A DNA stretch of 64,000 bases from Alkaliphilus transvaalensis ATCC 700919 (GCF_000621485.1 NZ_KK211286.1:124001-188000), one strand, 5' to 3'; shown: positions 9,109 through 18,424, counted from the first letter of the stretch. Notes: generated from the letters alone by a model not told the origin. Numbers and translations are program-made.

Positions 9109-9993
9109 ATGCCGATAGGACAGCTTTTGTTAAAGTTAAAGAAAGCAGAAAATATTAAACGTTATCAAGTGGAAAGAAACTTAGTGCCAAGGAGCGTTGC
9201 AGAACATAGTGATTTTGTGATGAAATTATGTTATGTATTAGCTAAGTGGGAGGAAAGAAAGTTTGGAAATAGAGTAAACTGGAAAAAACTCTATGGTTGT
9301 ACTTTTCATGATGGAATAGAGGCCTGGACAGGGGATATTTTGTCCTATACTAAGAGAACAGTGCCGGAAATGATGGAGGCTGTCAGATTAACAGAAGAGA
9401 GCTTTTTTGAGAGTGGAATGAGGAAGGACATACCTACTTCATGGCTTGGGGAGTTAAGACAATTTGTCTTGAATCCTAAAGATGACACGATAGAAGGAAA
9501 AATTCTGGAAGCAGCAGACACCTTAGATGTCATTTTTGAGTGTAGAGAGGAAGTGATTAGGCACAACAAAGATCCATTTGAGAAGATATTAATAAGTTCT
9601 TTAGAAAAACTGATGTCTATTGACTTAGAAAGTTGTAAGTATTTTCTTAAGTATCCTCTTAATGATTTAAATTTACATCAATACTATTCCGAATCATTTA
9701 AAGGGTATATTGCAGATTTACATTATGATGAGATTATTTTTGAAAATGCAAATTCAGTTCCAGAAGAAGTAGAAGTTATAAAGGTAATAGGTTATGACAA
9801 AAACACGAACATTAAAGAGTTGAAAAACAATTCTGATAACATTAAAATTATGTGTTTGAAGACGAATAAGTTACTATCTGAAGAGGAAGTGATATCCTTG
9901 GAATTATTTGTTAATCCCTTAGATCGAACAATTTTTAAAGTTAATGGTAGTAAAATTGCTAGGGATGAAAACTATAGTATATTCAAGGGTTGA
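9109..9993 (+). CDS. HD-domain hydrolase, YfbR-like
   Basis: A 294-residue protein whose first 170 residues form an HD phosphohydrolase domain of the YfbR-like type, enzymes that dephosphorylate deoxynucleoside monophosphates. Metal-site residues are His33 (SVAEHS), His67-Asp68 (FHD) and the Asp in AADTLD; the GD after EAWT also fits. The C-terminal 120 residues have no recognisable domain. The start is placed at ATG 9109, ten bases after AAAGGGG; ATG 9103 and TTG 9061 are in frame alternatives. No upstream or downstream operon partner is visible. Confidence 0.75.
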   Translation: MPIGQLLLKLKKAENIKRYQVERNLVPRSVAEHSDFVMKLCYVLAKWEERKFGNRVNWKKLYGCTFHDGIEAWTGDILSYTKRTVPEMMEAVRLTEESFFESGMRKDIPTSWLGELRQFVLNPKDDTIEGKILEAADTLDVIFECREEVIRHNKDPFEKILISSLEKLMSIDLESCKYFLKYPLNDLNLHQYYSESFKGYIADLHYDEIIFENANSVPEEVEVIKVIGYDKNTNIKELKNNSDNIKIMCLKTNKLLSEEEVISLELFVNPLDRTIFKVNGSKIARDENYSIFKG

Positions 9994-10040
9994 ACAAAGA
10001 ATTAACAATAAAATAACAAAAGGCTAAAAGGATAAATTTT

Positions 10041-10103
10041 CGCTGGCAAATCTGTTCATAGATTGTAACATTTGCTAATAACTCTAATGATTGTAATTTA
10101 GAG
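10041..10103 (+). promoter_or_regulatory. Structured leader upstream of phnD (candidate)
   Basis: Two hairpins lie 130-190 nt before phnD: GCAAAT (10046-10051) pairs with ATTTGC (10070-10075), extended by GTT/AAC; and CTCTAA (10082-10087) pairs with TTAGAG (10098-10103). No T run follows. I do not recognise a known riboswitch consensus. Confidence 0.3.
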
Positions 10104-10231
10104 GTTTGTGGAAGTGTAACCAAAATGTATAGCAGAAATATCAATAATTTTACGTATTTTTTACTTGAATGTTTCACTAAATAATGGTATTTTTATTATG
10201 TTATTAAATTTAAAGGATGGGAGAATGAGAG

Positions 10232-11278
10232 ATGAAAAAAATGTTGATTCTTGCAATGTCTATTCTGTTAGTTGTTTCTCTATTAGCAGGTTGTGGAAGT
10301 AGCAACAATACAAGTGGAGAGAAGGATGAAGACGGTATTATTAATCATGAAACATTGGTAGTATATTTTGTACCTTCAAGAGAACCATCAGAAATTATTG
10401 CTGCAACAGGTCCCCTTAAAGATTTATTACAAGATGCATTATTAGAAGAAGGTTATAATTTTGATGATATCATTATTGAAGTAGGAACAAGTTATGAAGC
10501 AGTGGGAGAGGCACTAGGTGCTGGTACTGCCCATGTAGGATTCATTCCTGGAGGAACTTATGTATTATATGATGATAGTGCAGAAGTAATCTTAACAGCG
10601 ACTCGTGCAGGTCTTAATAAAGATTCTGAAAAAGCTATAGACTGGAATGATGGTCAACCAACACAAGGAACTACTGATCAAGTAACCTATTACCGCTCTA
10701 TATTAGTTGCAGGTCCTTCTGAAAAAGGTCAAGCAATTTCTGCTAAAGTAAATAATGGCGAAGAAATCACTTTAGAAGATTTAGATGCTCTAAACTGGGG
10801 AGTTCGTTCATCATCTTCTTCAGCAGGATATATTTATCCATCAATTTGGTTACAACAAAATTATGGGGCAGCCCTTACAGATCTATCTAACATAGTTCAG
10901 ACTGATTCTTACGGAAGTACAATGGCTCGTTTAGCTTCTGGACAAATCGACGTTGGTGTAATTTTCGCAGATGCACGTCGTGACTATGAAAATAACTGGG
11001 TTACTGAATATGGACGTACAGAATCTATTTGGGATGAAACAAATGTAATTGCTGTTACACCAGGAATCTATAATGATACAATTTCTGTAAGTAAATCTGC
11101 TGATATAATGGATGCAGACTTAATTAAAGCATTACAAAATGCCTTCATTAATATTGCAGCTACAGAAGAAGGTAAAGAAGTAATTGCAATCTACAGTCAT
11201 GAAGGTTATAAGCCTGCTAAAAGCTCAGATTATGACAATGAGCGTGAAGCACAAAGAATTTTAAGAAGCTTTAATTAA
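10232..11278 (+). CDS. phnD: PhnD-type ABC transporter substrate-binding lipoprotein
   Basis: A 348-residue lipoprotein of the phosphate/phosphite/phosphonate-binding (PhnD) family that delivers ligand to the PhnE permeases. The signal sequence ends in the lipobox LLAGC with acylated Cys21. Domain marks include LVVYFVPSREPSEIIAAT near the start of the mature protein, GTAHVGFIPGGTYVLY, and a serine cluster WGVRSSSSSAGYIYP that resembles the anion-binding loop. It heads the phnDCEE unit. A very stable hairpin between it and phnC probably keeps its transcript more abundant than the rest. The real ligand could be phosphonate, phosphite or another phosphorylated compound; no C-P lyase genes are present. 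Confidence 0.9.
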   Translation: MKKMLILAMSILLVVSLLAGCGSSNNTSGEKDEDGIINHETLVVYFVPSREPSEIIAATGPLKDLLQDALLEEGYNFDDIIIEVGTSYEAVGEALGAGTAHVGFIPGGTYVLYDDSAEVILTATRAGLNKDSEKAIDWNDGQPTQGTTDQVTYYRSILVAGPSEKGQAISAKVNNGEEITLEDLDALNWGVRSSSSSAGYIYPSIWLQQNYGAALTDLSNIVQTDSYGSTMARLASGQIDVGVIFADARRDYENNWVTEYGRTESIWDETNVIAVTPGIYNDTISVSKSADIMDADLIKALQNAFINIAATEEGKEVIAIYSHEGYKPAKSSDYDNEREAQRILRSFN

Positions 11279-11286
11279 TTTAATTA

Positions 11287-11420
11287 GTTTGAACATAGAC
11301 AAGATTAATAGAAATTAATTTTATAGGAGGGGGGAAACCCTCTCCTATATGTTAATTTCATTTTTTAGTTTCTTTATCTAAAGATAAAGTCAGTCTTTAT
11401 ATCTTTTAAAGGAAGATTTT
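11287..11420 (+). repeat. Dispersed intergenic element, copy C
   Basis: The 3' half (11365-11420: AGTTTCTT, ATCTAAAG, GTCA, TATATCTTTT, GGAAGA) matches copy B closely. The 5' part (GTTTGAACATA, AAGATTAATAG, TTAATT) matches weakly. The central hairpin is replaced by the strong 12-bp stem at 11322-11349. It lies between phnD and phnC. Confidence 0.4.
11322..11349 (+). terminator. Intercistronic hairpin between phnD and phnC
   Basis: A 12-bp stem opening TATAGGAG and closing CTCCTATA with a GAAA loop, 43 nt after the phnD stop. It is followed by TGTTAATTTCATTTTTT, a poor T tract, so partial termination or 3' protection of the phnD message is more likely than full termination. Confidence 0.65.
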
Positions 11421-11474
11421 GATATGGAAGTAGAGATTTGTTTATATTAACTTGCTATTGAACGGAGGTATAAC

Positions 11475-12239
11475 TTGATCAACTTTAATAAAGTATCTAA
11501 AGTATATCCCAACGGTGTTCAAGCCCTGAAGGATGTATCCTTAAAAATAGAACAGGGTGAATTTGTTGCCATCATTGGATTGTCGGGTGCTGGTAAATCA
11601 ACCCTATTAAGAACAATCAATAGAATGCATGATATTTCATCGGGTTCATTAACTGTAAATGGTCATGAGGTAAACAAACTAAATGGTAAAGCTTTAAGAA
11701 GGTTTAGAAGGAAAATCGGAATGGTATTTCAATCCTTTAATTTAGTGCCTCGTATTACAGTAATTAAAAATGTATTAACTTCGAGAGTACCAGACCTACC
11801 ACTATGGAAGTCACTTATAGGCTTGTATTCTAAGCAGGATAAGATCATTGCTTTAGAAGCCTTAGATAAAGTGGGTATTTTAGAAAAGGCCTATATTAGA
11901 GCAGATCAACTCTCTGGTGGACAACAACAGAGGGTGGCCTTAGCCCGTACTTTAGCCCAAAACCCAGAGATTATTTTAGCAGATGAGCCAGTAGCGGCCC
12001 TAGATCCGGTTACGGCTGGGCAAGTAATGGACGACTTCAAAAGAATTAATAAAGAAATGAACATCTCTGTTATTATCAATATTCATCATGTTGATTTAGC
12101 ACTGAAATATGCAGAGAGAGTAGTAGGAATTAGAGCAGGTGAAATTATTTATGATGGTCCAGCAACAGAAGTGACCGAAGAAATACTAACTCAAATTTAT
12201 GGCCGAAAAATATCAGAAGATGAATTAATGGGGGCGTAA
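11475..12239 (+). CDS. phnC: Phosphonate-type ABC transporter ATP-binding protein
   Basis: A 254-residue ABC ATPase that energises the PhnD-PhnE importer. Walker A is GLSGAGKST (residues 35-43), the signature is LSGGQQQR, Walker B is ILADEPVAALD, and the H-loop is INIHHVD. Start is TTG, six bases after GGAGG. It abuts phnE with a one-base gap. Sequence and order match PhnC rather than amino-acid importers. Confidence 0.92.
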   Translation: MINFNKVSKVYPNGVQALKDVSLKIEQGEFVAIIGLSGAGKSTLLRTINRMHDISSGSLTVNGHEVNKLNGKALRRFRRKIGMVFQSFNLVPRITVIKNVLTSRVPDLPLWKSLIGLYSKQDKIIALEALDKVGILEKAYIRADQLSGGQQQRVALARTLAQNPEIILADEPVAALDPVTAGQVMDDFKRINKEMNISVIINIHHVDLALKYAERVVGIRAGEIIYDGPATEVTEEILTQIYGRKISEDELMGA

Positions 12240-12240
12240 A

Positions 12241-13086
12241 ATGATGAATATTCTTAAAAACATTTTTCAACCCGTCTTAAGTATATTTATTCCTAATGAT
12301 ATTAAGTTAAGCAACGGTAAGGTTGTAAAACCACCAAAGCCAATTACACCTTACATTGTTATTGCACTTATTATAGTAACATATTTCTCTGTAGAGTTGA
12401 CAGGTTTTAAATTCTCTACAATTATACAACGGGGAAATCAATTTCTTGTTATACTAAGAAGAATGTATCCCCCCGATTGGGCCTTTATGCCAAGGGTATG
12501 GAAGCCATTATTTGACACAATAAAAATGTCAGTATTAGGATCAATTATTGGATGTGCATTAGCGATTCCCTTTGCAATTGTTTCTTCAACAAACATTAAT
12601 AGTTCAAAGATTACTTTGAATATTACAAGGGTATTTTTAAGTATTGTAAGAACAATGCCAACACTAATTATTGCCCTAATTGCCACCTATATTTTCGATA
12701 TAGGTACATTTGCGGGTACAGTAGCAATCACCATATTTACTTTTGGTATTGTTTCTAAAATGCTTTATGAGCAAATTGAGACAGTAGATATGGAACCCTT
12801 TGTTGCAATGGAAGCTTTAGGTGCCAATAAGATACAGGCTTTTGCAAGTGCCATTGTTCCCCAGGTATTGCCTTCATATTTATCAATTTCCCTTTATAAT
12901 TTTGAAATTAACGTTCGTAACGCTGCAATATTAGGTTATGTTGGAGCAGGGGGGCTAGGGCTAATCTTAGATGAACAATTTGGTTGGAGAGCCTATGATC
13001 GAGCAGGGGTAATATTATTTACCTTATTTATTACGGTAGTTGTTATTGAAAGTATAAGTCGGTATTTAAGAGAGAGGTTGGCATAA
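12241..13086 (+). CDS. phnE: PhnE-type ABC transporter permease
   Basis: A 281-residue inner-membrane permease with about six hydrophobic segments and the EAA-type loop (MEALGANKIQAFASAIVPQVLPSY, around residues 190-215) that contacts the ATPase. The closing GYVGAGGLGLILDEQFGWRAYDRAG stretch is typical of PhnE. One base separates it from phnC and one from the next permease, so the four genes are one operon. Confidence 0.92.
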   Translation: MMNILKNIFQPVLSIFIPNDIKLSNGKVVKPPKPITPYIVIALIIVTYFSVELTGFKFSTIIQRGNQFLVILRRMYPPDWAFMPRVWKPLFDTIKMSVLGSIIGCALAIPFAIVSSTNINSSKITLNITRVFLSIVRTMPTLIIALIATYIFDIGTFAGTVAITIFTFGIVSKMLYEQIETVDMEPFVAMEALGANKIQAFASAIVPQVLPSYLSISLYNFEINVRNAAILGYVGAGGLGLILDEQFGWRAYDRAGVILFTLFITVVVIESISRYLRERLA

Positions 13087-13087
13087 T

Positions 13088-13948
13088 ATGAAAACTTCTA
13101 CTAAAAAATTATCAAAACAAGAAATGATAGAATCAAAACCTAATAAAATTATCATGGACACTTTAGCTAATGAACCTAAGGTATGGATCATTCACCTTAT
13201 TGCAACATTTATTGTTTTAGCAATTATGTATTGGTCTAAAGGGGCTATTAATTTTAGAGGTATTCAGAGTAATGGGGTAGTCATTGCTAAAAATATTTTT
13301 ACAGGGTTAATTAACCCCGATTGGTCTTTGTTGCTTAATTTGACTAGACAAGGGATTCCCTTTGTACTAATGGAAACCCTAGCCATTGCATTTTTAGGTA
13401 CCTTTATTGGGGCAATTTTAGCAATTCCTTTAGCCTTTATTTCCGCAAGTAATATGGTATCTAAACACTTTACTTGGTTAGGGGTATTTATTATTGCTGC
13501 AATTAGAACTTTCCCACCCTTTGTCTACGGAATCATGTTTATTCGTGTAACTGGGCCAGGGCCATTTGCAGGGGTTTTAACATTAGCCATTACATCAATA
13601 GGGATGATCGCTAAACTGTATATCGAAGCAATAGAGGATATAGATAAAAAAATATTAGAATCCCTTGATGCATCAGGATGTAATACGATAGAGAAAATTA
13701 GGTATGGTATTTTACCTCAGCTAATGACAAATTTCGTTTCGACAGTAATTTATCGTTATGAAATTAATATTAAAAATGCTTCTATTCTAGGTCTTGTAGG
13801 GGCTGGTGGGATTGGTGCTCCATTGATCTTTGCCATGAGTGCTTACAGATGGAGGGAAGTAGGCGCTATATTAGTAGGACTAATTATTTTAGTTTTAATC
13901 GTAGAATACTTCTCAACAGCTATTAGAACAAAACTAGCTAGAGGATAA
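13088..13948 (+). CDS. phnE: Second PhnE-type ABC transporter permease
   Basis: A 286-residue paralogue of the preceding PhnE with the same EAA loop (LESLDASGCNTIEKIRYGILPQL) and the GLVGAGGIGAPLIFAMSAYRWREVG motif. Two PhnE permeases presumably form a heterodimeric channel, a known arrangement in this transporter family. It ends the operon just before a strong terminator. Confidence 0.92.
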   Translation: MKTSTKKLSKQEMIESKPNKIIMDTLANEPKVWIIHLIATFIVLAIMYWSKGAINFRGIQSNGVVIAKNIFTGLINPDWSLLLNLTRQGIPFVLMETLAIAFLGTFIGAILAIPLAFISASNMVSKHFTWLGVFIIAAIRTFPPFVYGIMFIRVTGPGPFAGVLTLAITSIGMIAKLYIEAIEDIDKKILESLDASGCNTIEKIRYGILPQLMTNFVSTVIYRYEINIKNASILGLVGAGGIGAPLIFAMSAYRWREVGAILVGLIILVLIVEYFSTAIRTKLARG

Positions 13949-13950
13949 AA

Positions 13951-13982
13951 AACAAGGATGAGATTTTCATCCTTGTTTTTTT
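13951..13982. terminator. Bidirectional intrinsic terminator
   Basis: A perfect 11-bp stem AACAAGGATGA / TCATCCTTGTT with a five-base loop and T tracts in the plus direction. A run of A on its left side would also serve the convergent nucleotidase gene. Confidence 0.9.
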
Positions 13983-14029
13983 ATAATACATAGCCTACCA
14001 AACATTCTTCCGGTGAAGGGCCTCGTGCT

Positions 14030-15547
14030 CTAGTAGATAACATCTTCGATATACTTAGTTTTATCAACAACTACATTGGGATTCTTTTTAAAATAGTCGA
14101 TAATTAACTCGGCAGTTTCTACTTGAATCTCTTTAACAATCTTAGCTTCTTTATAGAAGTCATAGCCACCTGCACCAGTTGCACGGTAATTATTCATGAC
14201 TAAGGTATAGGTTTTTTCAGCTTCAATATCCCTTCCCTTGAATTTAGCAGAAGTTACTCTATTTCCAGCCTCTTTTCTTAAATCAAAGCTATAAAATAGA
14301 TTTGAAAAGAAATCATAGTTATAATGCTCTACCTTGGGTTTTAAGAATAACTCTGAAACAGTAGGCTTACCATCTTCTAGGGCAAAATAACTTCCACATC
14401 TCTCGAGGGCTAATAACAGTTGTTTTCCCGTTACTTCTAGCACCACTAAGGTGTTTGGGTAAATGTAGGTTGAAACGATATCTCGTATAGACACTTCTTG
14501 ATGAAAACCCTTTACCGAATTACCTAATGAGGAGCAGGCTAGGTCGGCACCACTGACCTCTAAAGAAACTTGATTTGCAAAATTTACAATATAAGAACCC
14601 TCTAGGGCCATTTCTATATGGCTTTTAGGTTGTAGTGGAACATCTAAAAACCCCACTGGTTGGTCTAACCAATTTTGAATTTGATTTTCAATAGGTAAAA
14701 GTTTCTCATATAACTTTTTATTAGGATTAATCTTTGGTGTTTTTAACTCCGATCTAATCTCTTTAATTTTACTTCCCTCAAAAAGAACTTCCATTTCAAT
14801 ATACTTCTTCCCATTTTCAGGAGTCTGGGCGATAAAGGTACCATGAAGGTCCTGTCCTGAAATCTCCATATGTTGATGTCCGGTTAAAAGAATATCAAAT
14901 TCGAAGTCTTTACAAATTGTATAGGCGATATTTTCTGATGTGGGGCTAAGTTTTTTATGACTATGAAGATCGTATTCGAACCCACCGTGATAAATCCCGA
15001 TTAAAACATCTACTTGTGGTTTTAATAATTGATAAGTTTCAACAACAGAGGCGTAGGTGTTATCTATTGTAAAGTTCTCTAAATGCTCCTTCTTTTCCCA
15101 TGTTGTTATAAAGTCTGTTGTAAAGCCAATAACACCAACAACTAGGCCATTACCTAAGGTTTTAATATCGTAGGGCAAAATTTTAATGCCGTTTGTATGG
15201 TCTGTTACGTTGGTACATAAACATTTACCTTGAAAATGGTTAATATAGTTTTTTAAATAGTCATAGCCATAATTAAAGTCATGGTTACCTAAAGTAATAT
15301 AGTCATAGCCCGCTTCATTCATAATTTCAGCGATAATTTCATTTCCAATTCCATTATTTGAAAGGTAAGATGCAAAGGAAGACCCTTGAATGGTATCACC
15401 ACCGTCAATAATTAAGGTGTTTTCATCTTTAGTAAATTCCGACATCATATTTAATAACCCAACGGGTTTTTCCTGACGGTCACGATAATCTGTTGGGAAG
15501 ACATAGGCATGAATATCCGAAGTAAAGTAAATTTTTAAGTTCTTCAT
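14030..15547 (-). CDS. Bifunctional metallophosphoesterase/5'-nucleotidase
   Basis: A 505-residue protein with an N-terminal calcineurin-type metallophosphatase domain (DIH at residues 11-13, IDGGDTIQGS, TLGNHDFNYG, LTGHQH) and a C-terminal 5'-nucleotidase substrate domain (about 300-500; GNSVKGF, NYRATGAGGYDF). It fits the UshA/YunD family. Unlike secreted members it has no signal peptide, so it is probably cytosolic. The start ATG follows GGAGGTAT on the minus strand. It converges on the phnDCEE operon, and a role in releasing phosphate from an imported nucleotide-like compound is possible but inferred. Confidence 0.88.
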   Translation of the reverse strand: MKNLKIYFTSDIHAYVFPTDYRDRQEKPVGLLNMMSEFTKDENTLIIDGGDTIQGSSFASYLSNNGIGNEIIAEIMNEAGYDYITLGNHDFNYGYDYLKNYINHFQGKCLCTNVTDHTNGIKILPYDIKTLGNGLVVGVIGFTTDFITTWEKKEHLENFTIDNTYASVVETYQLLKPQVDVLIGIYHGGFEYDLHSHKKLSPTSENIAYTICKDFEFDILLTGHQHMEISGQDLHGTFIAQTPENGKKYIEMEVLFEGSKIKEIRSELKTPKINPNKKLYEKLLPIENQIQNWLDQPVGFLDVPLQPKSHIEMALEGSYIVNFANQVSLEVSGADLACSSLGNSVKGFHQEVSIRDIVSTYIYPNTLVVLEVTGKQLLLALERCGSYFALEDGKPTVSELFLKPKVEHYNYDFFSNLFYSFDLRKEAGNRVTSAKFKGRDIEAEKTYTLVMNNYRATGAGGYDFYKEAKIVKEIQVETAELIIDYFKKNPNVVVDKTKYIEDVIY

Positions 15548-15733
15548 AAAATACCTCCAAGAAAAATTTATTATGTATCTTTATTACCCTATTACCCTGA
15601 TGGAAATCTCTATAATAAAGATTCCTTAGCAATAACTAAACCTAGATAAGATCATAATCGGTTAGTGTTCATAATACTAATAAAATACTTTGCAACTATT
15701 ATCTAATTTTATGATATTTATTGGAAATTGTAA

Positions 15734-15759
15734 ACCCCTCTCAAAAGGTATAGAGGGGT
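15734..15759 (-). terminator. Weak terminator of ABC-2 operon
   Basis: An 8-bp stem ACCCCTCT/AGAGGGGT with a ten-base loop downstream of the minus-strand operon. On the minus strand it is followed by TTTACAATTTCC, a poor T tract. Confidence 0.45.
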
Positions 15760-15787
15760 AATTACAAGGGTTTTAGGGTTTTAACCA

Positions 15788-16570
15788 TCAAGAACCTGTT
15801 GACTTATAATGCTTAACGCCAAAATTCCAAATTAAGATACAGGGAATAATAAACAAGATTCCTAAAATGGGGGCCAGCATATGAGCTAGAAGGTTACCAT
15901 TAGCTTTGTTTAACAGATATTGAAGGGGGAGGTAGTTAACAGAAGCAAAAGGAATAACATAGGTAAAAAACTTCTTTACCCATTCTTGATAAATACTAAG
16001 GGGATATTGGGCAAAGTTTCTTCCACCATCAGTCAGGATATTAACAACTTCAAGTCCTTCAACTGTCCAAAAACAAAGGGTTGCCCCTAATATATATAGA
16101 CCAGTGAATATAAAAGTACCACTTAAAATCATAAGTAGAAGGGTTAAAACACGATATAAATCCCATGAAACATCCAGATACATTAAGGAAAAGATTAATG
16201 CAATAAAACCCTGACTTAGACGCCCTATTCTAGAAAACTCAAATTTAGTACCAAAGATTTGTAATAAAGTTGTTCTGGGCCTTACTAAAATTCGATCAAA
16301 CTCTCCCCTGACAATCAGCATTGAGAAGGTATCAAAACCCCTTGCAAAACACTCACTTAGGGATGAGGAGATGTTGATTACTGCATAACATAGGGCTACC
16401 TCATAAAGGGTCCAGCCAGCAATAGTAGAGAATCGTTGAAATAGCAATAAAACTGAAATAAACATAAAGAATGGTATGAAAAATTGACCTACTGTTACTA
16501 ATATGAAGGAAGTACGGTATTGCATTTGACTTTTGAGCAAGACTGATACATAACGAAGATAGAGTTTCAT
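15788..16570 (-). CDS. ABC-2 transporter permease (COG3694-like)
   Basis: A 260-residue integral membrane protein with about six hydrophobic segments, the second permease of a three-gene ABC-2 exporter. The motif RGEFDRILVRPRTTLLQIFGTKFEFSRIGRL (around residues 88-118) is characteristic of this permease family. It is the last gene of the unit, four bases after the first permease. The exported substrate is not known for the family in general. Confidence 0.85.
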   Translation of the reverse strand: MKLYLRYVSVLLKSQMQYRTSFILVTVGQFFIPFFMFISVLLLFQRFSTIAGWTLYEVALCYAVINISSSLSECFARGFDTFSMLIVRGEFDRILVRPRTTLLQIFGTKFEFSRIGRLSQGFIALIFSLMYLDVSWDLYRVLTLLLMILSGTFIFTGLYILGATLCFWTVEGLEVVNILTDGGRNFAQYPLSIYQEWVKKFFTYVIPFASVNYLPLQYLLNKANGNLLAHMLAPILGILFIIPCILIWNFGVKHYKSTGS

Positions 16571-16574
16571 GCCA

Positions 16575-17378
16575 TCAACCTCCCTGTACTACGATTTTTT
16601 TAAAGGCTCTCTTCATTAAGAATCTTCCCAGCCAAACTAAAATAAGAATCCACACTAATTGTACCCCTATGCTGAGAAGTCCTTCCTTTAACCCAATATT
16701 TCCTGCATAAAGACGGAAGGGAAGATCAGAGGTATATCTAAAGGGTAGTAGATAAACTATTTTTCTTAAGATTGAGGGCATTAGGGGAACAGGAATGATT
16801 AAACCTGAAAAAAATTCTCCCGCAACAGCGATCATTAATAAAGAGCCTGTAGGGGACATCGTGTAGAAGGTGGAAATGTAGATTAACATAGATATTGCAA
16901 CAATTAATAGTAAAGCTAGGGTAATAGTAATTAGAAAAAGAATAAAAGAAATACCATCTGCTGGTAAAGAAAATCTATAGGGCTTAGGTAAAAAGGCTGC
17001 AATCAATATAATAGGAAAACATCTTAAAATAGCACCTGAAAGCCGTTGTCCAATTAATTTAGCGTACCAAAGACCATATAAGTCTGAAGGTCTACAGAGT
17101 TCGTAGGCAATATCTCCATTAGTGATCTGATTAAATAGTTCACTATCTCGATACCACAGCATAAACAAAACTAAAAAACTTTGTTGAAGCCAAATTACTT
17201 GAACCAATTGGTTATATGTGATGGGTTGAGGTGTAGTTGAAGACTTATAAAAGGCTTCAAAGATCATAATGTACATAATTCCCCAAAAGAATTGAGTGCA
17301 AACTCCTGCTATGGCGGCTGTTCGGTATTGCAATCCTTTAAGAACCCTCATTTTGAATAAAGAATAATAGGCCCTCAT
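16575..17378 (-). CDS. ABC-2 transporter permease (COG4587-like)
   Basis: A 267-residue membrane permease with six predicted hydrophobic segments and the ITNGDIAYELCRPSDLYGLWY motif, equivalent to the RGE...RP motif of its partner. Its start overlaps the ATPase gene stop by four bases (ATGA type), giving translational coupling. It presumably forms a heterodimer with the neighbouring permease. Confidence 0.85.
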   Translation of the reverse strand: MRAYYSLFKMRVLKGLQYRTAAIAGVCTQFFWGIMYIMIFEAFYKSSTTPQPITYNQLVQVIWLQQSFLVLFMLWYRDSELFNQITNGDIAYELCRPSDLYGLWYAKLIGQRLSGAILRCFPIILIAAFLPKPYRFSLPADGISFILFLITITLALLLIVAISMLIYISTFYTMSPTGSLLMIAVAGEFFSGLIIPVPLMPSILRKIVYLLPFRYTSDLPFRLYAGNIGLKEGLLSIGVQLVWILILVWLGRFLMKRAFKKIVVQGG

Positions 17379-18352
17379 ATTTGATACACCTTATATAAAT
17401 CTACAATAATTTCTTCAACTGGGCGACTATGGACCGAAACGTCTAGAATATCTAAATCTTTAGCTAGAAAACCGATGGCATCGGAAACCTTAATGACATC
17501 TAAATCCACCGATAAAGCCATGCTTTCTTTGGATCGGTTTAAAATTTTTACACCTTCGATATTAATTGATTTAGTGTTTTCAGTGAAGTCAACCTTCACG
17601 ATTTTATGGCTTGCAAAGCGTTTTTTAAGGTCAGTTAAGGTACCATCTAAAAGGATTTGGCCTTTACCTATTAATATAATTCGCTCTGCCAGCGCTTCTA
17701 TATCATTCATATCATGGGTAGTTAAAATTACTGTCAGCTTTCTTTCTTGATTAATGGTTTTTATAAAGTTCCTAACTGCAATTTTCGAAACAGCATCAAG
17801 TCCAATTGTTGGTTCATCTAAAAAAAGGATTTTCGGATTATGGAGTAGAGAAGCGGCTATTTCACATCTCATTCTTTGACCAAGACTTAATTGACGAACT
17901 GGAGTAGTTAAGAGAGAAGAGATGTCTAAGATTGAGATTAGTAGGTTGAGGGTTTTTCGGTATTCTCCTTCAGGAACCCTATAGATATCCCTTAATAGAT
18001 TAAAGGAATCTATTACTGGTAGGTCCCACCAAAGCTGTGAACGTTGTCCAAAAACAACACCAATATTTTTAACATGTTTGATTCGGTTTTCCCATGGCGT
18101 ATTGCCTAAAATCTTACATTTACCGCTGTCAGGAACTAAAACCCCACTAATGATCTTAATGGTTGTAGACTTTCCTGCACCGTTGGGACCAATGTAGCCT
18201 ACAATTTCACCTTCATCAATTTGAAAAGAGATGTCTTCTAAAGCATTAACAACTGAATATTGGGGATTAAATAAGGATTTTACTGCCGATCCAATGCCAG
18301 CACTTCTTTTTGCCACCTTGAAGCTTTTAGATAGGGATTCTACTTCAATCAT
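17375..18352 (-). CDS. ABC-2 exporter ATP-binding protein (COG4586-like)
   Basis: A 325-residue ATPase with Walker A GPNGAGKST, signature LSLGQRMR, Walker B ILFLDEPTIGLD and H-loop TTHD. The C-terminal 90 residues form the extra domain common in drug- and polysaccharide-exporting ABC-2 ATPases. The N-terminal stretch SAGIGSAVKSLFNPQYSVVNALEDISF is typical of COG4586. It leads the three-gene operon, which has a perfect consensus promoter. Confidence 0.9.
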   Translation of the reverse strand: MIEVESLSKSFKVAKRSAGIGSAVKSLFNPQYSVVNALEDISFQIDEGEIVGYIGPNGAGKSTTIKIISGVLVPDSGKCKILGNTPWENRIKHVKNIGVVFGQRSQLWWDLPVIDSFNLLRDIYRVPEGEYRKTLNLLISILDISSLLTTPVRQLSLGQRMRCEIAASLLHNPKILFLDEPTIGLDAVSKIAVRNFIKTINQERKLTVILTTHDMNDIEALAERIILIGKGQILLDGTLTDLKKRFASHKIVKVDFTENTKSINIEGVKILNRSKESMALSVDLDVIKVSDAIGFLAKDLDILDVSVHSRPVEEIIVDLYKVYQI

Positions 18353-18424
18353 GAAATCACTCCTTTGAAAGGTCAGTATTTAGTTTTAAGAGGAAAAATT
18401 TGATATAAAAACCAAAATATGCGT

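Noticed and set aside
10041-10103. A purine or TPP riboswitch upstream of phnD
   Set aside because: None of the conserved core strings of those riboswitches is present.
17475-17750. A plus-strand 91-residue frame within the ABC-2 ATPase gene
   Set aside because: Antisense shadow of a clearly coding minus-strand gene.
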